Translations under genes and position numbers: made by a program
NCBI RefSeq assembly: GCF_963169125.1
Contig: NC_084795.1
Span: 138,993,701-139,057,700 of the forward strand
DNA: 64,000 nucleotides
Reading direction: 5' to 3'
Source of the DNA: Humulus lupulus
Lineage: Eukaryota; Streptophyta; Magnoliopsida; Rosales; Cannabaceae
Notes under the pieces: generated by a model
What the model saw: the letters and a program-made list of their open reading frames with translations, nothing else
Database searches by the model: none
Told to the model about the DNA's origin: nothing
Part shown: positions 47,127 through 57,946 of the stretch, one piece after another
How positions within the stretch are numbered: position 1 is the stretch's first letter
Layout: each line of letters opens with the position of its first letter

Positions 47127-47410
47127 GAGGCTAGGGAATGGGTCTCCCAAGGCGAGACCCTTGGTGCCCAGGCGAGTACCCATGCATGACTTGGGCATTC
47201 ACGAGGCTCGGGGATGGGTCTCACAAGGCGAGACCCTTGGAGCCTAGGTGAGTACCCATGTGTGACTTGGGCACTCACGAGGCTTGAGGATGGGTCTCAA
47301 AAGGCGAGACCCTTGGAGCCTAGGCGAGTACCCATGTGTGACTTGGGCACTCACGAGGCTCGGGAATGGGTCTCACCAGGCGAGACCCTTGGTGCCTAGG
47401 CGGGTGCTGA
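47127..47410. repeat. 76-bp tandem array in G 3' LTR
   Basis: GAGGCT starts units at 47127, 47203, 47279 and 47355, an exact 76-bp spacing. Units contain GGGTCTC..AAGGCGAGACCC, an inverted repeat able to form a hairpin. The same array is at 50759-51042 in the other LTR. Confidence 0.93.
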
Positions 47411-47435
47411 CACGAGACGGTTGAATACGCACGGT

Positions 47436-47745
47436 GGGCAGCCTCGCATAGCGAGGCCCTAGGAGTCTTGGCAAGCGCGCGCACACGATGGGCAGCCTCA
47501 TATAGCGAGGCCCTAGGGGTCTCGGTAGGCACGCACACATGATGGGCAGCCTCGCATAGCGAGACACTTGGGTCCTTGGCAGACGCGCGCGCATGGTTGG
47601 CAGCCTCGCATAGCGAGGCACTTGGGTCCTTGGCAGACGCCCGCGCATGGTGGGCAGCCTCGCATAGCGAGACACTTGGGTCCTTGGCAAACGCGCGCGC
47701 ATGGTGGGCAGCCTCGCATAGCGAGGCACTTGGATCTTTCTAGGA
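47436..47745. repeat. 54-bp tandem array in G 3' LTR
   Basis: GGCAGCCTC-type starts at 47436, 47490, 47544, 47598, 47652 and 47706, an exact 54-bp spacing, six units. Each has GCCTCGCATAGCGAGGC, a near-perfect stem with a 5-base loop. The array is repeated at 51068-51375. Confidence 0.93.
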
Positions 47746-48106
47746 ACCTTCGCTAAGGCCTCCTATGAGACATGGGTCTCGTGTGGGGCAAGACTTCAGG
47801 TTGCTTGGTTTGCCCGAGGCTAATGAGGGTAACCCTCACTTTTTCTCTTGAGAGTTGACTATGGCTCTGGTCAATTTTTGGCATTCACACTTGCCCCCTA
47901 GTCTATAAGGAGGTCTTTAGGCGTCCTTGTAGACTCATCATAGGGCTACACTTACTATGTGCTGGTGGTATTCCTGTGCGATTTCTTGTAAACCAAGTTT
48001 TTGGCAGTGAGAGGTTCCCTTTGGATCCCCTCTTCTGAGTCGTGTCTATTGGTGCACCTTGAACACTTGTAAGGATATGTTGACCCTTTAGGTTCTCGCT
48101 ATCCTT

Positions 48107-48595
48107 TTATATATTTTTGCGCGCGCTTATTATTTTGTTGCGAGAAGCGTCCTTCTCGTCATTAGGCATAGTACTATTTTTGCAAGCGTCTTCTTTGAGA
48201 CCCTTTTTGCAAGCGTCTTCGTTGAGACCCTTTTGGTGAGCGTCTACATTGAGACCCTTTTTGCAAGCATCTTCATTGAGACCCTTTTTTGGAAAGCGCC
48301 TTCTTTGAGACCCTTTTTGCAAGCATCTACTTTGAGACCCTTTTTGCGAGCATCTACGTTGAGACCCTTTTTGTGAGCGGCTACTTTGAGACCCTTTTTG
48401 CAAGCGTCTACTTTGAGAACCTTTTTGTAAGCGTCTACTTTGAGACCCTTTTTGTAAGCGTCTACTTTGAGACCCTTTTTGCAAGCGTCTACTTTGAGAC
48501 CCTTTTTGCAAGCGTCTACTTTGAGACCCTTTTACGATTTTTGATGTGATCTCCCCTCGTGTCGGGACTTTTATGGCTAGATGGTCCTCGTCCAA
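48107..48595 (-). repeat. 27-bp minisatellite in G, downstream of gag
   Basis: GAGACCC marks 13 units from 48197 to 48523, spaced 27 bp except one 29-bp step at 48278-48307. On the minus strand the array stays open and would read as KGSQSRRLQ nonapeptides, switching to another frame after the 2-bp slip. That frame starts with a TTG, not an ATG. It is in phase with gag but separated from it by three stops, so I treat it as a 3' untranslated minisatellite rather than a gene. Confidence 0.85.
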
Positions 48596-48637
48596 TTTTA
48601 AACTTGGTCAACGACCCCTCTAGCATGACATCCCCTT

Positions 48638-50107
48638 CTATATGGACTCTTTAGATGTATCGGTAGTAGGGCGACTGGAGGAAGGTTCGCTTTCTTCAAC
48701 ATGCGAGTCCTTATGGCCCTCTTCGACCCGTATGTACTTCTGTGCTCTTTCGAAGAAATCATCTAAATTTGAAACTGCTCTTTTGAGCATGCTACCCCAT
48801 AACTTGCTTCCTGGACGAACTCCGACTGTAATAGCCATCTTGAGCTCCACTTTGGTTAAACTCCCCACCTTTGTTGCTTCCATATTGAACCTATGGATAT
48901 AGTTCTTTAGACTTTCATTTTTGCCTTGCTTTATGTTAGTGAGGCTGGTAATTGGCATAACGTAATCACAGACCGCATGGTGCAGCTGAAGAAATTCACT
49001 AGAGAATTGCTGCCATGATTTGATTGTTCCTGGCCTTAACCTTTTGAACCACTTGTATGCAACACCTTTAAGTGTAACAACAAAGAAATGACATTTTGCT
49101 CTATTGTTGGCCCCTCTTAACCTCATCAAGTTATTGAAGTAATCTAAGTGATACTTTGGGTCTGTAGTACCCTCGTATGGAGTCATGCGAGGCTCTCTGA
49201 GGTTGGCGGGGATTTGCTTAGCCTGGATCTCCCTTGTGATGGGCGAATCACGGTCAAATTCTTCATCATCTCTGTGCCCCCCAGGTGGGGTGATAATCTT
49301 GCCACGAGGGTGCTGCATTTTGATGTCTAGTTCCCTCCTCTTTTTGCATAAGGAGTCTTGCGGGTTCTCAAGCTGATCCTTTGCCTTGGTTGTGTTCCTT
49401 GGGGGAGCTGCGGGGGGTGCATTCCTTACTTCTGACCTCTTCCCATGGAGCTCTTCTCTTAGGCCAGGGAGCACCTCTTTTCAGGTGACCTCTGCTTCGT
49501 TCTTACGACCATCGTCTTCCCTCCGCCTTTGCTCCCGGGGGCATTTCGTCGGCCTAGGTCCCTCATGGTACTTTGTTTTGGGAGTTTTACTGCTAGAGAG
49601 TCGGGTTCTCCCATTGTTTGCGGGGACAGTATTTTCCCCTTTTTCACGCTCCTTGTCTTTACGCTTAAGAAGGGGTATGCTTGACTTTCCTTGCAGGAGG
49701 TCGTTTAAGACTTCCTGCATGTTCTCTATCGTGGTTTCTAGCCTTCAAGTCTTTTTATGCAACTCGCGAATCTCATCCTTGTAGAAGCGAGCCCCTGAGC
49801 CAGAACTTACCGAGTATACTCGGGGACTCTTGCCTGGCCTGTGCATCGAGGGACCCGGGTCTTGGTAGCCTGAGCATGGTGCCACAGGGGACTGGGGATG
49901 TGGGCACTCTGGCGGCTTTGAGTAACCTCCGTCGGGCTGTACAGCCGGGGACAATGCTTCTTTCTCCTCCCCTAGGGGAGGACATTCCCATGGCCTATCT
50001 CCATGCCCAGGCGGAGGAGGGTCTTTCCTGGAAGCCCTCATTCGTTCTCCGTTCAGGTGAACCTCAACATCTTGTAGCTGTCGCAAGCGTTGTGAACGCC
50101 TTGGCAT
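48638..50107 (-). pseudogene. Gag of element G, 489 codons with two in-frame TGA
   Basis: One continuous frame runs from the ATG at 50107 (MPRRSQRLRQ), about 50 bp after the primer-binding site, to the stop at 48638. It is broken by TGA at codon 121 (49745-49747) and codon 209 (49481-49483), with no frameshift. The C-terminal half holds the Retrotrans_gag core: DPKYHLDYFNNLMRLRGA, FFVVTLKGVAYKWFKRL, WQQFSSEFLQLHHA, NESLKNYIHRFNMEATKV and FFERAQKYIRVEE. The N-terminal half is Pro/Gly/Lys/Arg-rich and disordered-looking. There is no CCHC knuckle and no protease. Both stops could come from single C-to-T changes in CGA, so an intact relative may exist. Confidence 0.9.
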
Positions 50108-50156
50108 CTCTCTTTTCTGGAAGTGATGAAAGAACGCTGGCTTGATGCTTGTTCTT

Positions 50157-50172
50157 CCCACAGACGGCGCCA
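50157..50172 (-). promoter_or_regulatory. Primer-binding site of element G
   Basis: TGGCGCCGTCTGTGGG on the minus strand begins 3 bases inside the 5' LTR. It is a TGGCGCC-type site known from plant non-chromoviral gypsy elements. The tRNA was not identified with certainty. Confidence 0.8.
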
Positions 50173-50175
50173 AAC

Positions 50176-51521
50176 TATTGACGGTGAAATCTCATCAACG
50201 ATATAAGGTTAGAAAACTAAGACTGTATTGCCAAAGGTATCTTAGAAGAAGATGGAGACAACTTGAAAGAGTAAATATGCAGAACTACTATGGAGTCGAA
50301 ATTGTATATTACTTAATAGCCATAGCATATAATCAATTTTCCAACCCCTTTTCTGGAGGGGTGATGATCTATTTATATTGGAGCTCTAATGACTCCCCAT
50401 ACATTGTGGTCCCAGGGGACAAGATTGTACATAGTTACATTGCCAGGGTAGTGGCATAGGTCGTGGTGGAGCAGAAGGTTATGGTGTCGGCCTGGTACAT
50501 AGTCGGAGGTATGCATGTAGTGCTTCCACTCTCTGTACAAACCCGTACCTCCACTACTTGTAGGACACAGATGTCAGAGTCATGCCTTTGCCCTTTTTCA
50601 GGGTTGTACATCCCGTGCTTGTACATTCATCTCATGCCCAGTGGTCTCGCTTACCTAAATATCTTCTCTAGGTTTCTTCATATTTTAGTAAGTGTCGAAC
50701 CATACTTCTTTTATCCCGACCCTATTTCCATGTACGAGACCTTGAAATAGGCATGTACGAGGCTAGGGGATGGGTCTCCCAAGGAGAGACCCTTGGTGCC
50801 CAGGCGAATACCCATGCATGACTTGGGCATTCACGAGGCTCGGGGATGGGTCTCACAAGGCGAGACCCTTGGAGCCTAGGCGAGTACCCATGTGTGACTT
50901 GGGCACTCACGAGGCTCGGGGATGGGTCTCACAAGGCGAGACCCTTGGAGCCTAGGCAAGTACCCGTGTGTGAATTAGGCACTCATGAGGCTCGGGGATG
51001 GGTCTCACCAAGTGAGACCCTTGGTGCCTAGGCGGGTGCTGACACGGGACGGCTGCATACGCACGGTGGGCAGCCTCGCATAGCGAGGCCCTAGGAGTCT
51101 CGGCAGGCGCGCGCACACGATGGGCAGCCTCGCATAGCGAGGCCCTAGGGGTCTTGGCAGGCGCGCGCACACGATGGGCAGCCTCGCATAGCGAGGCACT
51201 TAGGTCCTTGGAAAACGCGCACGCATGGTTGGAAGCCTCGCATAGCGAGGCACTTGGGTCCTTGGTAGACGCGTGCGCATGGTGGGCCGCCTCGCATAGC
51301 GAGACACTTGGGTCTTTGGCAGACGCGCGCGCATGGTGGGCAGCCTCGCATAGCAAGGCACTTGGGTCTTTCTGGGAACCTTCGCTAAGGCCTCCTATGA
51401 GACATGGGTCTCGTGTGGGGCAAGACTTCAGGTTGCTTGGTTTGCCCGAGGCTAATGAGGGTAACCCTCACTTTTTCTCTTGAGAGTTGACTATGGCTCT
51501 GGTCAATTTTTGGCATTCACA
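50176..51521 (-). repeat. 5' LTR of element G
   Basis: 1,346 bp, the partner of 46544-47889. Its inner end reads TATTGACGG against TGTTGACGG in the other copy, one base of the terminal dinucleotide having changed. It carries the same 76-bp (50759-51042) and 54-bp (51068-51375) arrays. Confidence 0.92.
50370..50377 (-). promoter_or_regulatory. TATA box in 5' LTR of G
   Basis: TATAAATA on the minus strand, upstream of the gag start in the sense direction. The same motif is at the equivalent site in the other LTR (near 46738-46745) and in solo LTRs H and I. Confidence 0.6.
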
Positions 51522-51526
51522 ACTAC

Positions 51527-52391
51527 TATCTCACATATAACATATATCTCATATTGTATTGACATGTTACAATCTACACACAATTATTCATAAATCAACA
51601 TATGAAAACGTGCTAATCAAATCTCATAACTATTATATATATAATAGTGTATATAAAGATAAACCACAATTCTTACCCATGAGTGACTTGAGGCGCCTAC
51701 ATTTACATTTACCTTGTCTTACCACCTTTTAAAGTTGGATCCTCACAAGATCTTGACGATTTCTCCTTCCATTGAAAATGAGGATAAGATTTTGATTGTT
51801 AGAGAATTTATATTTCAATGGAATATATAGAAACCAAAATACAACTCTAAGCAAGAAATACAAATGGACAATATGATTGATTAAAATAAAGCTACAACTC
51901 TAATACACAAAATACAAGTAAAATAGATATATTAAGAATTAGAAGAGAAGGATATTACAAACTCCAGATAATAACAATACAAATAAAATAAGAACAATAG
52001 AAAAATATGATGAACACTCTCACACTCACACCACCTCAAGTAAAGAGTAGTGGGGATCACTAGACTTGAACAAAGTTCAAGACCTTTGTCCAAAAGCTTA
52101 TTTCCCACTATTCTCTTAGTACTAAGAGACTCTCAACATTAGAAATAGCTCTATGGAATTATCGTCTTTTGTTTTTGATCTAAGTGATAAAATAAATGAA
52201 AAAACTCCAAATTTTTGCATTTTGCCACAAAAATGTCGAAATTCTTCCCTTTTTGATTTTGTAACTTTCATACACCTAATGAAAGTCAAAATCACATCTT
52301 TAACAATCATATAACATAATGGATCATAAAATTTAATTTAGAAATGTGTAACTCTCATTTTACACATTATTAGGTGATCTTTGGGAAGTTA
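51527..52391. other. AT-rich unassigned sequence right of G
   Basis: Continues the interrupted flank 45091-46538. The ACTCACACCACCTCAAGTAAAGAG region (near 52025) resembles the U5 part of copia LTRs, so an old LTR is possible, but I see no termini. No gene is found. Confidence 0.4.
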
Positions 52392-52396
52392 CGAAT

Positions 52397-54657
52397 TGTA
52401 ACGCCTTACTTCCCTTAGAGCCGTTACCATGTGATTTTAAAATGTGCCATTCGCTAGCTAATTGAGATATTAGACCAAAAAGTGTGGTTAATAAAAATGA
52501 AAACTCATTAAAATAAGATTTTGGTGTAAAAGGGGTTGGACATTCATTTAAATTATAAAAGTATTACATTGGGATCCCAAAATACTCTTTAGAAACATAT
52601 TTACAACTTAGAAGAGAAATACTGTCGACCTAGGAGACAAAACTAACTTTTACAACATATTCCTCAGAATAACCCTGGCTGTGCCAGCCAGGTAGGCTGA
52701 ACATTTGCGCACCGCTCCATGCCCTCCAAATCATGGTTGACTAACCTTTTCTTTGCCCTTACCTGCACCATAGAGCACCTGTGAGCTGAGGCCCAACAAG
52801 AGAACCCCAAGCATAACATACAATAATTTATCTCAACAAATAAATACTTAATCAGAGGCAATAAACAATCTACAAATTGTTATTGGGATACACGATGGCA
52901 CAATAGTACAACAACATCACATCATAGTAGTATAACAACACGTAAACACAACAATAACATCATAGTAATATAACAACACGTAAGCACGACAACATAATAT
53001 CATAGTAGCATAATCATTGCAACAGTACAGTAGCATAGCAATGGTCTCCTCTGCTCGGGGTGCGTCTTCATGCACTAGGTCTGCGGTCTTAACTGAACGA
53101 GTGTGTACAACACCCTTAGAGGGTCTCACCCTAGCAGCCTGCATTTAGCATGCTTACGTCGATTTTGACCCTTTGCTGCTTCTGGCTTTTGCCAATCAGT
53201 CACAACCACATGTTTGACATAATAGCTATAAACAATACATACAACACGACACACTACATAGCACTATGGGTACAAATAGTTCTCTTACCTATGTCCCCAG
53301 CTATTTGATTATCGCAGTCCCGATCACAGTCCTCTAACCTTAGCTTTGACGTAAACCTAGTCACAATGCATTAATAATAACCATCTATCAAGCCCTAAAC
53401 CAAATAAGAACTTCATAATATTAATCTAGCCTCTGAGACCTCAAATTATACTAAATCGCGTAGTAGAACCCTTCTCGAGCTTTAACATTTGGGTTCCTGA
53501 GCTTAAAACCTTCATTTTCCCATTTTTCCTATTTTGATCCAAGGCATGCCCTCTAGGGCTGCAACGCGCTACAAGTCAGATGGAAAAGCCCTCTCTGCTG
53601 GAGGACACGGGCAGTGACGCGCCCTGCCTGTGTCGTGGTGCCTGGGCAAGATCAGAGGCTCCCCATGCCTTTTTGCACACAAGGGTCACGGTGCTTGAAG
53701 AACAAGGTCGTGGCTCGAGCCCCAAAACCCATAATTCCTCATGCATTTTACGAACTAACCTCTCCAAAATCCACACAAATCAAAGCCTAGACCTAGAATT
53801 CAATCTACAATTCATACCAAAGCAGCATAACACATAAAGATACCCCAAACCTCAGCTTACCAACTTTAAAAACTCAGAATTCATACCCTAAAGTTCAACC
53901 CTATAGATTCTCTAAACCATAATAGGAAACTCAGTAAAATCAGCAGTAATTACCAAAATAAACATAGAAATAGCCTTACCTCAACTGATGACCTAGCCCT
54001 ACATTAAACCCTGAGAGAGAAAAAACGTGACTGAGAGGAAAGGGAACTTGTGGAAATGATTTCTAACTTCTGGTTTATTCAACAGAACCCCCAAGGCCTA
54101 GCTGTGTCTATCCCATGGAACAAAAGACAAAAATACCCCTAACTTATCCTTACCCCCTTTCTAACGCCACCAAGGGCAAAATTTTCTTTTACCACATTCC
54201 TGCTAATTCCTCGAGTGTTCATATAAATTCCCATTTTAATCCTGACATGCCCAAATAATTGCTAAATTACTACTCACTACCCGATAAATCTCGAACACCA
54301 AAAATGTTCCCAAAATACCCCTAGGCTCCTCCCGAGCCGGGTATTCGACCCCGTTGTGACTATTTAGCTATCCGCTCCCTAGGACCATCTCAGATCGCAC
54401 ATCACAAACATATCACCACACCCTCGTGGTACCAATCACAACATACAAATATATTTCATTTATGCCCTCAATGAGCTAAAATTACAAATATGCCCCTAAT
54501 AACCAAATGGGCCCCACATGCATATTTAATTCACCTAAACATGCATTTCTAATTACATAATCATTTAATTCACATATTAACATAATTAAATCAATTATTG
54601 CCCTCCCGACATGTTAATCAAGGCCCTAAGCCCTATTAGCAAAATTGGGATGCTACA
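52397..54657 (-). repeat. 3' LTR of gypsy L (2,261 bp)
   Basis: TGTAACGCCTT...GATGCTACA on the plus strand. It is the reverse-complement relative of solo LTRs D and E (shared GGGATCCC block, CCGGGTATTCGACCCCGTTGTGAC near 54337-54360, GC-rich block 53545-53720). No gene; the short frames are non-coding. Confidence 0.88.
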
Positions 54658-54673
54658 ACTATCCCCTCCTTAC

Positions 54674-55755
54674 AGAAATTTCTTCCTCGAAATTTATTCA
54701 AACATCTCAGGATACCAATTCCGTAACCTTGACTATAACCCTAGAATTAGGTTCTTTACTTGGCCACTACTTGCAATACTTTCACAAGAAGGATGGTCTG
54801 AATCTGTATGTCTTTATCTCTTGTGTCTAGAGTTTCAATAGCTTTCCCTTGTACATTAAGTTCCCTTGGACCTCCAGGACCTCTTCACCTGATCAGGGGT
54901 AAACGTCACACTTTTTCCCTTAATATTGGCACCAGTAATATCTCATGAGCCTCTACCCATGCTGGGGTAAAGCTAAACTGCAGGCCCCTGACCTAATCCT
55001 TACTAGGACCTTTAAGATCTATTCAAATCTAGGGTCAAAATTCTTTCTTTCTTTATTTCCCAAACTTCTTTACCCTTCTTAGTCTACCATATCCAGAGAG
55101 GCACCAAACCTCCAATCCTGGAATCCTACGTTCCCACACTCAAGTTTGTGAATTTTTAATCCTTCGATAAAGTAGACACTCTGCCCTAACAATCCTCAAT
55201 AATTTTACTGATCCCTTAAACCCACTCTGAACTTGATTACTTCCTATTCCTGGTTTCATTTTTTTTTCGCAGAATATGTATTTCTCGTTTCCTATCTCAT
55301 AATATCTTACTCAGAGCCACTCCAGCTGCTTATCAGCCTTCATCATTTGAACAACCCATTCCAAGGTTGTATTTACCTCAAGGTCCCAAAACTCATGCAT
55401 TTGAAGTAAAACACTCAAAGCCTGAGTTACTCTTATAGGTTATCCATGTCTAACGGTAACTGTTAATTCCAAATTCCAACCATATACTCATCACCCTCTA
55501 TGACCCTCTTCCCAAACCTGGGAACCTAAGGGTCTCAATTTAACATTGTCAACTTTGGTGTCCAGTGGGGACGTATAATCTCCTTTTGTACACACTCCCT
55601 CTTTTGACATCTCACTCACACCAACCTTAGTGTGTTAATCCAATAGGTCTAGTCACAACTTTTTGCATCCACTCACCTCCTCTGCAAACTGAGGTGATCC
55701 ACCTTTAGGGTCCGTACTATATTCCTTCATAATAACTTTAGGATATCCTAGAGTC
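54674..55755 (-). pseudogene. Degenerate pol remnant of gypsy L
   Basis: Sequence just inside the 3' LTR should encode the integrase tail, but no frame is open for more than about 80 codons and I can recognise no clear motif. It is assigned by position and by the GAAATTTC..CCTCGAAATTT end block shared with gypsy B (22430-22460). It is interrupted at 55761 by solo LTR E. Confidence 0.5.
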
Positions 55756-55760
55756 ATAAC

Positions 55761-57941
55761 TGTAATGACCCGAATTTGCTAATAGGGCTTAGAGCCTTGA
55801 TTAGTGTGCCTGGAGGGCAATAAATGATTTAATATGCTAATATGTGGATTTATGTGAATATATGATAATGATGCATGTTTAGTTGAGTTAAATGAGAATG
55901 TGGGCCTCGTCTGGATATTAGGGGTATAAATGTGATAACGGTTATATTTATGTGATATGTCTATGGAGCACAATCCGAGACAGTCCTGGGGAGCGGTTAG
56001 CCAGAAAGTCACAACGGGGTTGAGAATCCGACTCGGGGCGAGTCGAGGGGTAGTTCGGGCATTAGTTATTATATGGGGTTATCGGGTTAAGAAAATAAAT
56101 ATCTGGAGATATACTTGAGGATAGAATGTCTAGGAGGGAATATTGGGAAAAATTACCATTTTGCCCTCGGGGACGTTTTGGTACCCCGAGCCTTGAGGTA
56201 ACCACATAGACTAAGTTAAATAAAACAAAGGAAGGAATCATTTAGAAGCTTTAGAAACCGACACTTACTTCCTCCTAGCTGAAGTTAGTTCTTATCTCTT
56301 TCTCTCCTTCACTCTCTAAGACAAACTCAAGGAAAACTTTGGGGAAAAATCAACTTGAAGCTAAGGGATTGCAGCTGGGGATTTAAGGGAGCTTAAACCT
56401 TGAAGATTGGAGCATAGGGAACTGGTTCTGAAGCTTAATCCAGCAAGGGTAAGCCTTAATTATAAAGATTATGTTTAGATTTGCTGCTGGTTTGTTAGAG
56501 TTTGCATGTTGGTTAAGTTTGATCTGTCTTGAGTGTTTTAGTTGAGCTTTGGAGTAGGTTTTAATGGGGTTTTGATGTTGATATTGAGCTGGAATGTTTG
56601 TGTTAATTATCTGGGATTGTTAGCTAAGTTTTAGGGTGAATTGGCTTGAGGAAAATATAGAAAGTTGGTGAAGAATTCTGGGTTTGGAGGAGAGGGCCGC
56701 GGCCCTAGGACGGGCATGCCGCGGCCCATGTGCATGTGCGGCCATGGGAGGCCGAGAAGTCTCATGCGCGTCGCGGCCCGTGTGTGTTGCAAGGAAGTGC
56801 TAGCCTCTATTTTGAGGCTAGCCGTGGCGCTTGAGGGTGGGGGCCGCGACTCTTAGAGCTAGTTTGTGTTTTTGAGGGTGTTTAAGTTTGGGAACTCAAT
56901 GGTTAAGGCTCGGGATGGATTTTATCACCCGAATTGATAAAATTCAAGGTCCCGGAGGTTAGAGTTATGGCTTGAAGTTATTTAATGGATTAGAACTTGA
57001 TGGATGGATATGGTTATTGTGTTGTGACTAGGGTTTTGGCGAGGCTCAAGTTAGAGGACTGTGCTCGGGACATCGGTGCTCGGAGAGCTCGGGACTCAAG
57101 TAAGAAAACCCTTGTTCCCATAGAGCTTGTATGCAGGGCTGAGCCCAACGTGTTTGAATTGCAGGGCGTAGCCCTTTGATTGTATTTGATAATATTCTGT
57201 ACTTGTTTATTATGCTTTGACTGCAATTATGTGAACGATCGGCAAGCGCCGAGAACGGTGTAGGCCGGGGTCGGTAGGGGCCGAGAATGATGAAGGGCCG
57301 GGAACGGCATTAGGCACGTTGAGTGCGAGGCCGAGAATGGCAAGGGGCTGGGAGCAGTGTTGAGCATGTGGAGTGCGAGTTGCCAGGGCGAGACCCTAAA
57401 AGGATACCTGGGATATCCTCACGGTGTGGACCGCGAACCTAGGGCCTGGTAAGCGCCTGGGACGGCTAGGCCATATGTGTTTAGCCCATTGGTGGCCTGT
57501 TTATATGCTTGGTATATGTTTTGCATATGTTATCTATTTGTGGGTTTTCTCGCTGGGCTTCGACTTACAGATGCTCTGTGGTGCAGGTAAGGGTAAGGAG
57601 AAAGCCAGCCAACCATGAGTGTAGCAGGCGTGAGGCGGCGTGTGCATGTTGGGCCAGCCTGGCTGCCACAGCCAGAGGATTTTGGGAGATGGTTGTAAAT
57701 AAACTTAGATTTAGACGTTTAGTCGACTTGGTTCAATTTGTATGATGTAAATCCTTCTAAACTGTATTTTGGGATCCCAGGTGTCAAACTTTTATGATTT
57801 TCAATGAAATGGAATTATTTCTAAAGTTTTTCCCTCTATTTATGGCTTAATTACACTATTTGACCTAAAACCTCGATTAGCGAGTTGAAAGCACGTTTTT
57901 AAACTCACTTGGTAACGGCTCTAAGGAAGTAGGGCGTTACA
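55761..57941 (+). mobile_element. Gypsy solo LTR E (2,181 bp)
   Basis: It begins TGTAATGACCC and ends GGGCGTTACA, with a perfect ATAAC duplication (55756-55760 and 57942-57946). It has a GC-rich block with GGGCCGCGGCCC (56694-56705) and repeated GGCCGAGAACGG-like units (57238-57345). It is closest to solo LTR D and the L LTR. No coding content. Confidence 0.92.
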
Positions 57942-57946
57942 ATAAC

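Larger units (their letters stand above)
46544..47889 (-). repeat. 3' LTR of element G with two tandem arrays
   Basis: TGTTGACGGTG...GGCATTCACA on the plus strand. It is the partner of 50176-51521. It contains array a (76-bp units) and array b (54-bp units). Open frames on either strand in this LTR are by-products of these multiples and recur identically in the other LTR. Confidence 0.92.
46544..51521 (-). mobile_element. Non-autonomous gag-only LTR retrotransposon G (4,978 bp)
   Basis: Two LTRs of the same length (46544-47889 and 50176-51521, 1,346 bp each, visibly near identical) flank 2,286 bp. The duplication ACTAC is perfect (46539-46543 and 51522-51526). On the minus strand, in order, are a primer-binding site (50157-50172), a gag gene (50107-48638) and a 27-bp minisatellite, then a polypurine tract (CTAGGGGGCAAG just right of 47889). 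There is no protease, RT, RNase H or integrase, so movement would depend on enzymes from another element. This fits the class of terminal-repeat gag-carrying non-autonomous plant elements. Gag type and primer site point to a non-chromoviral Ty3/gypsy (Tat-like) origin, by recognition only. Confidence 0.92.

Noticed and set aside
47127..47745. Regularly spaced repeats that could be mistaken for a CRISPR array
   Set aside because: The units are full-length tandem repeats without unique spacers, they occur identically in both LTRs of a retrotransposon, and the DNA is plant.
48107..48595. 162-codon frame encoding KGSQSRRLQ repeats as a gene
   Set aside because: No ATG start, made entirely of a 27-bp minisatellite, three stops from gag, and a unit-length slip changes the repeat frame.
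49386..50145. Plus-strand open frames of 132 and 154 codons
   Set aside because: They are antisense to the gag frame of element G and show no domain.
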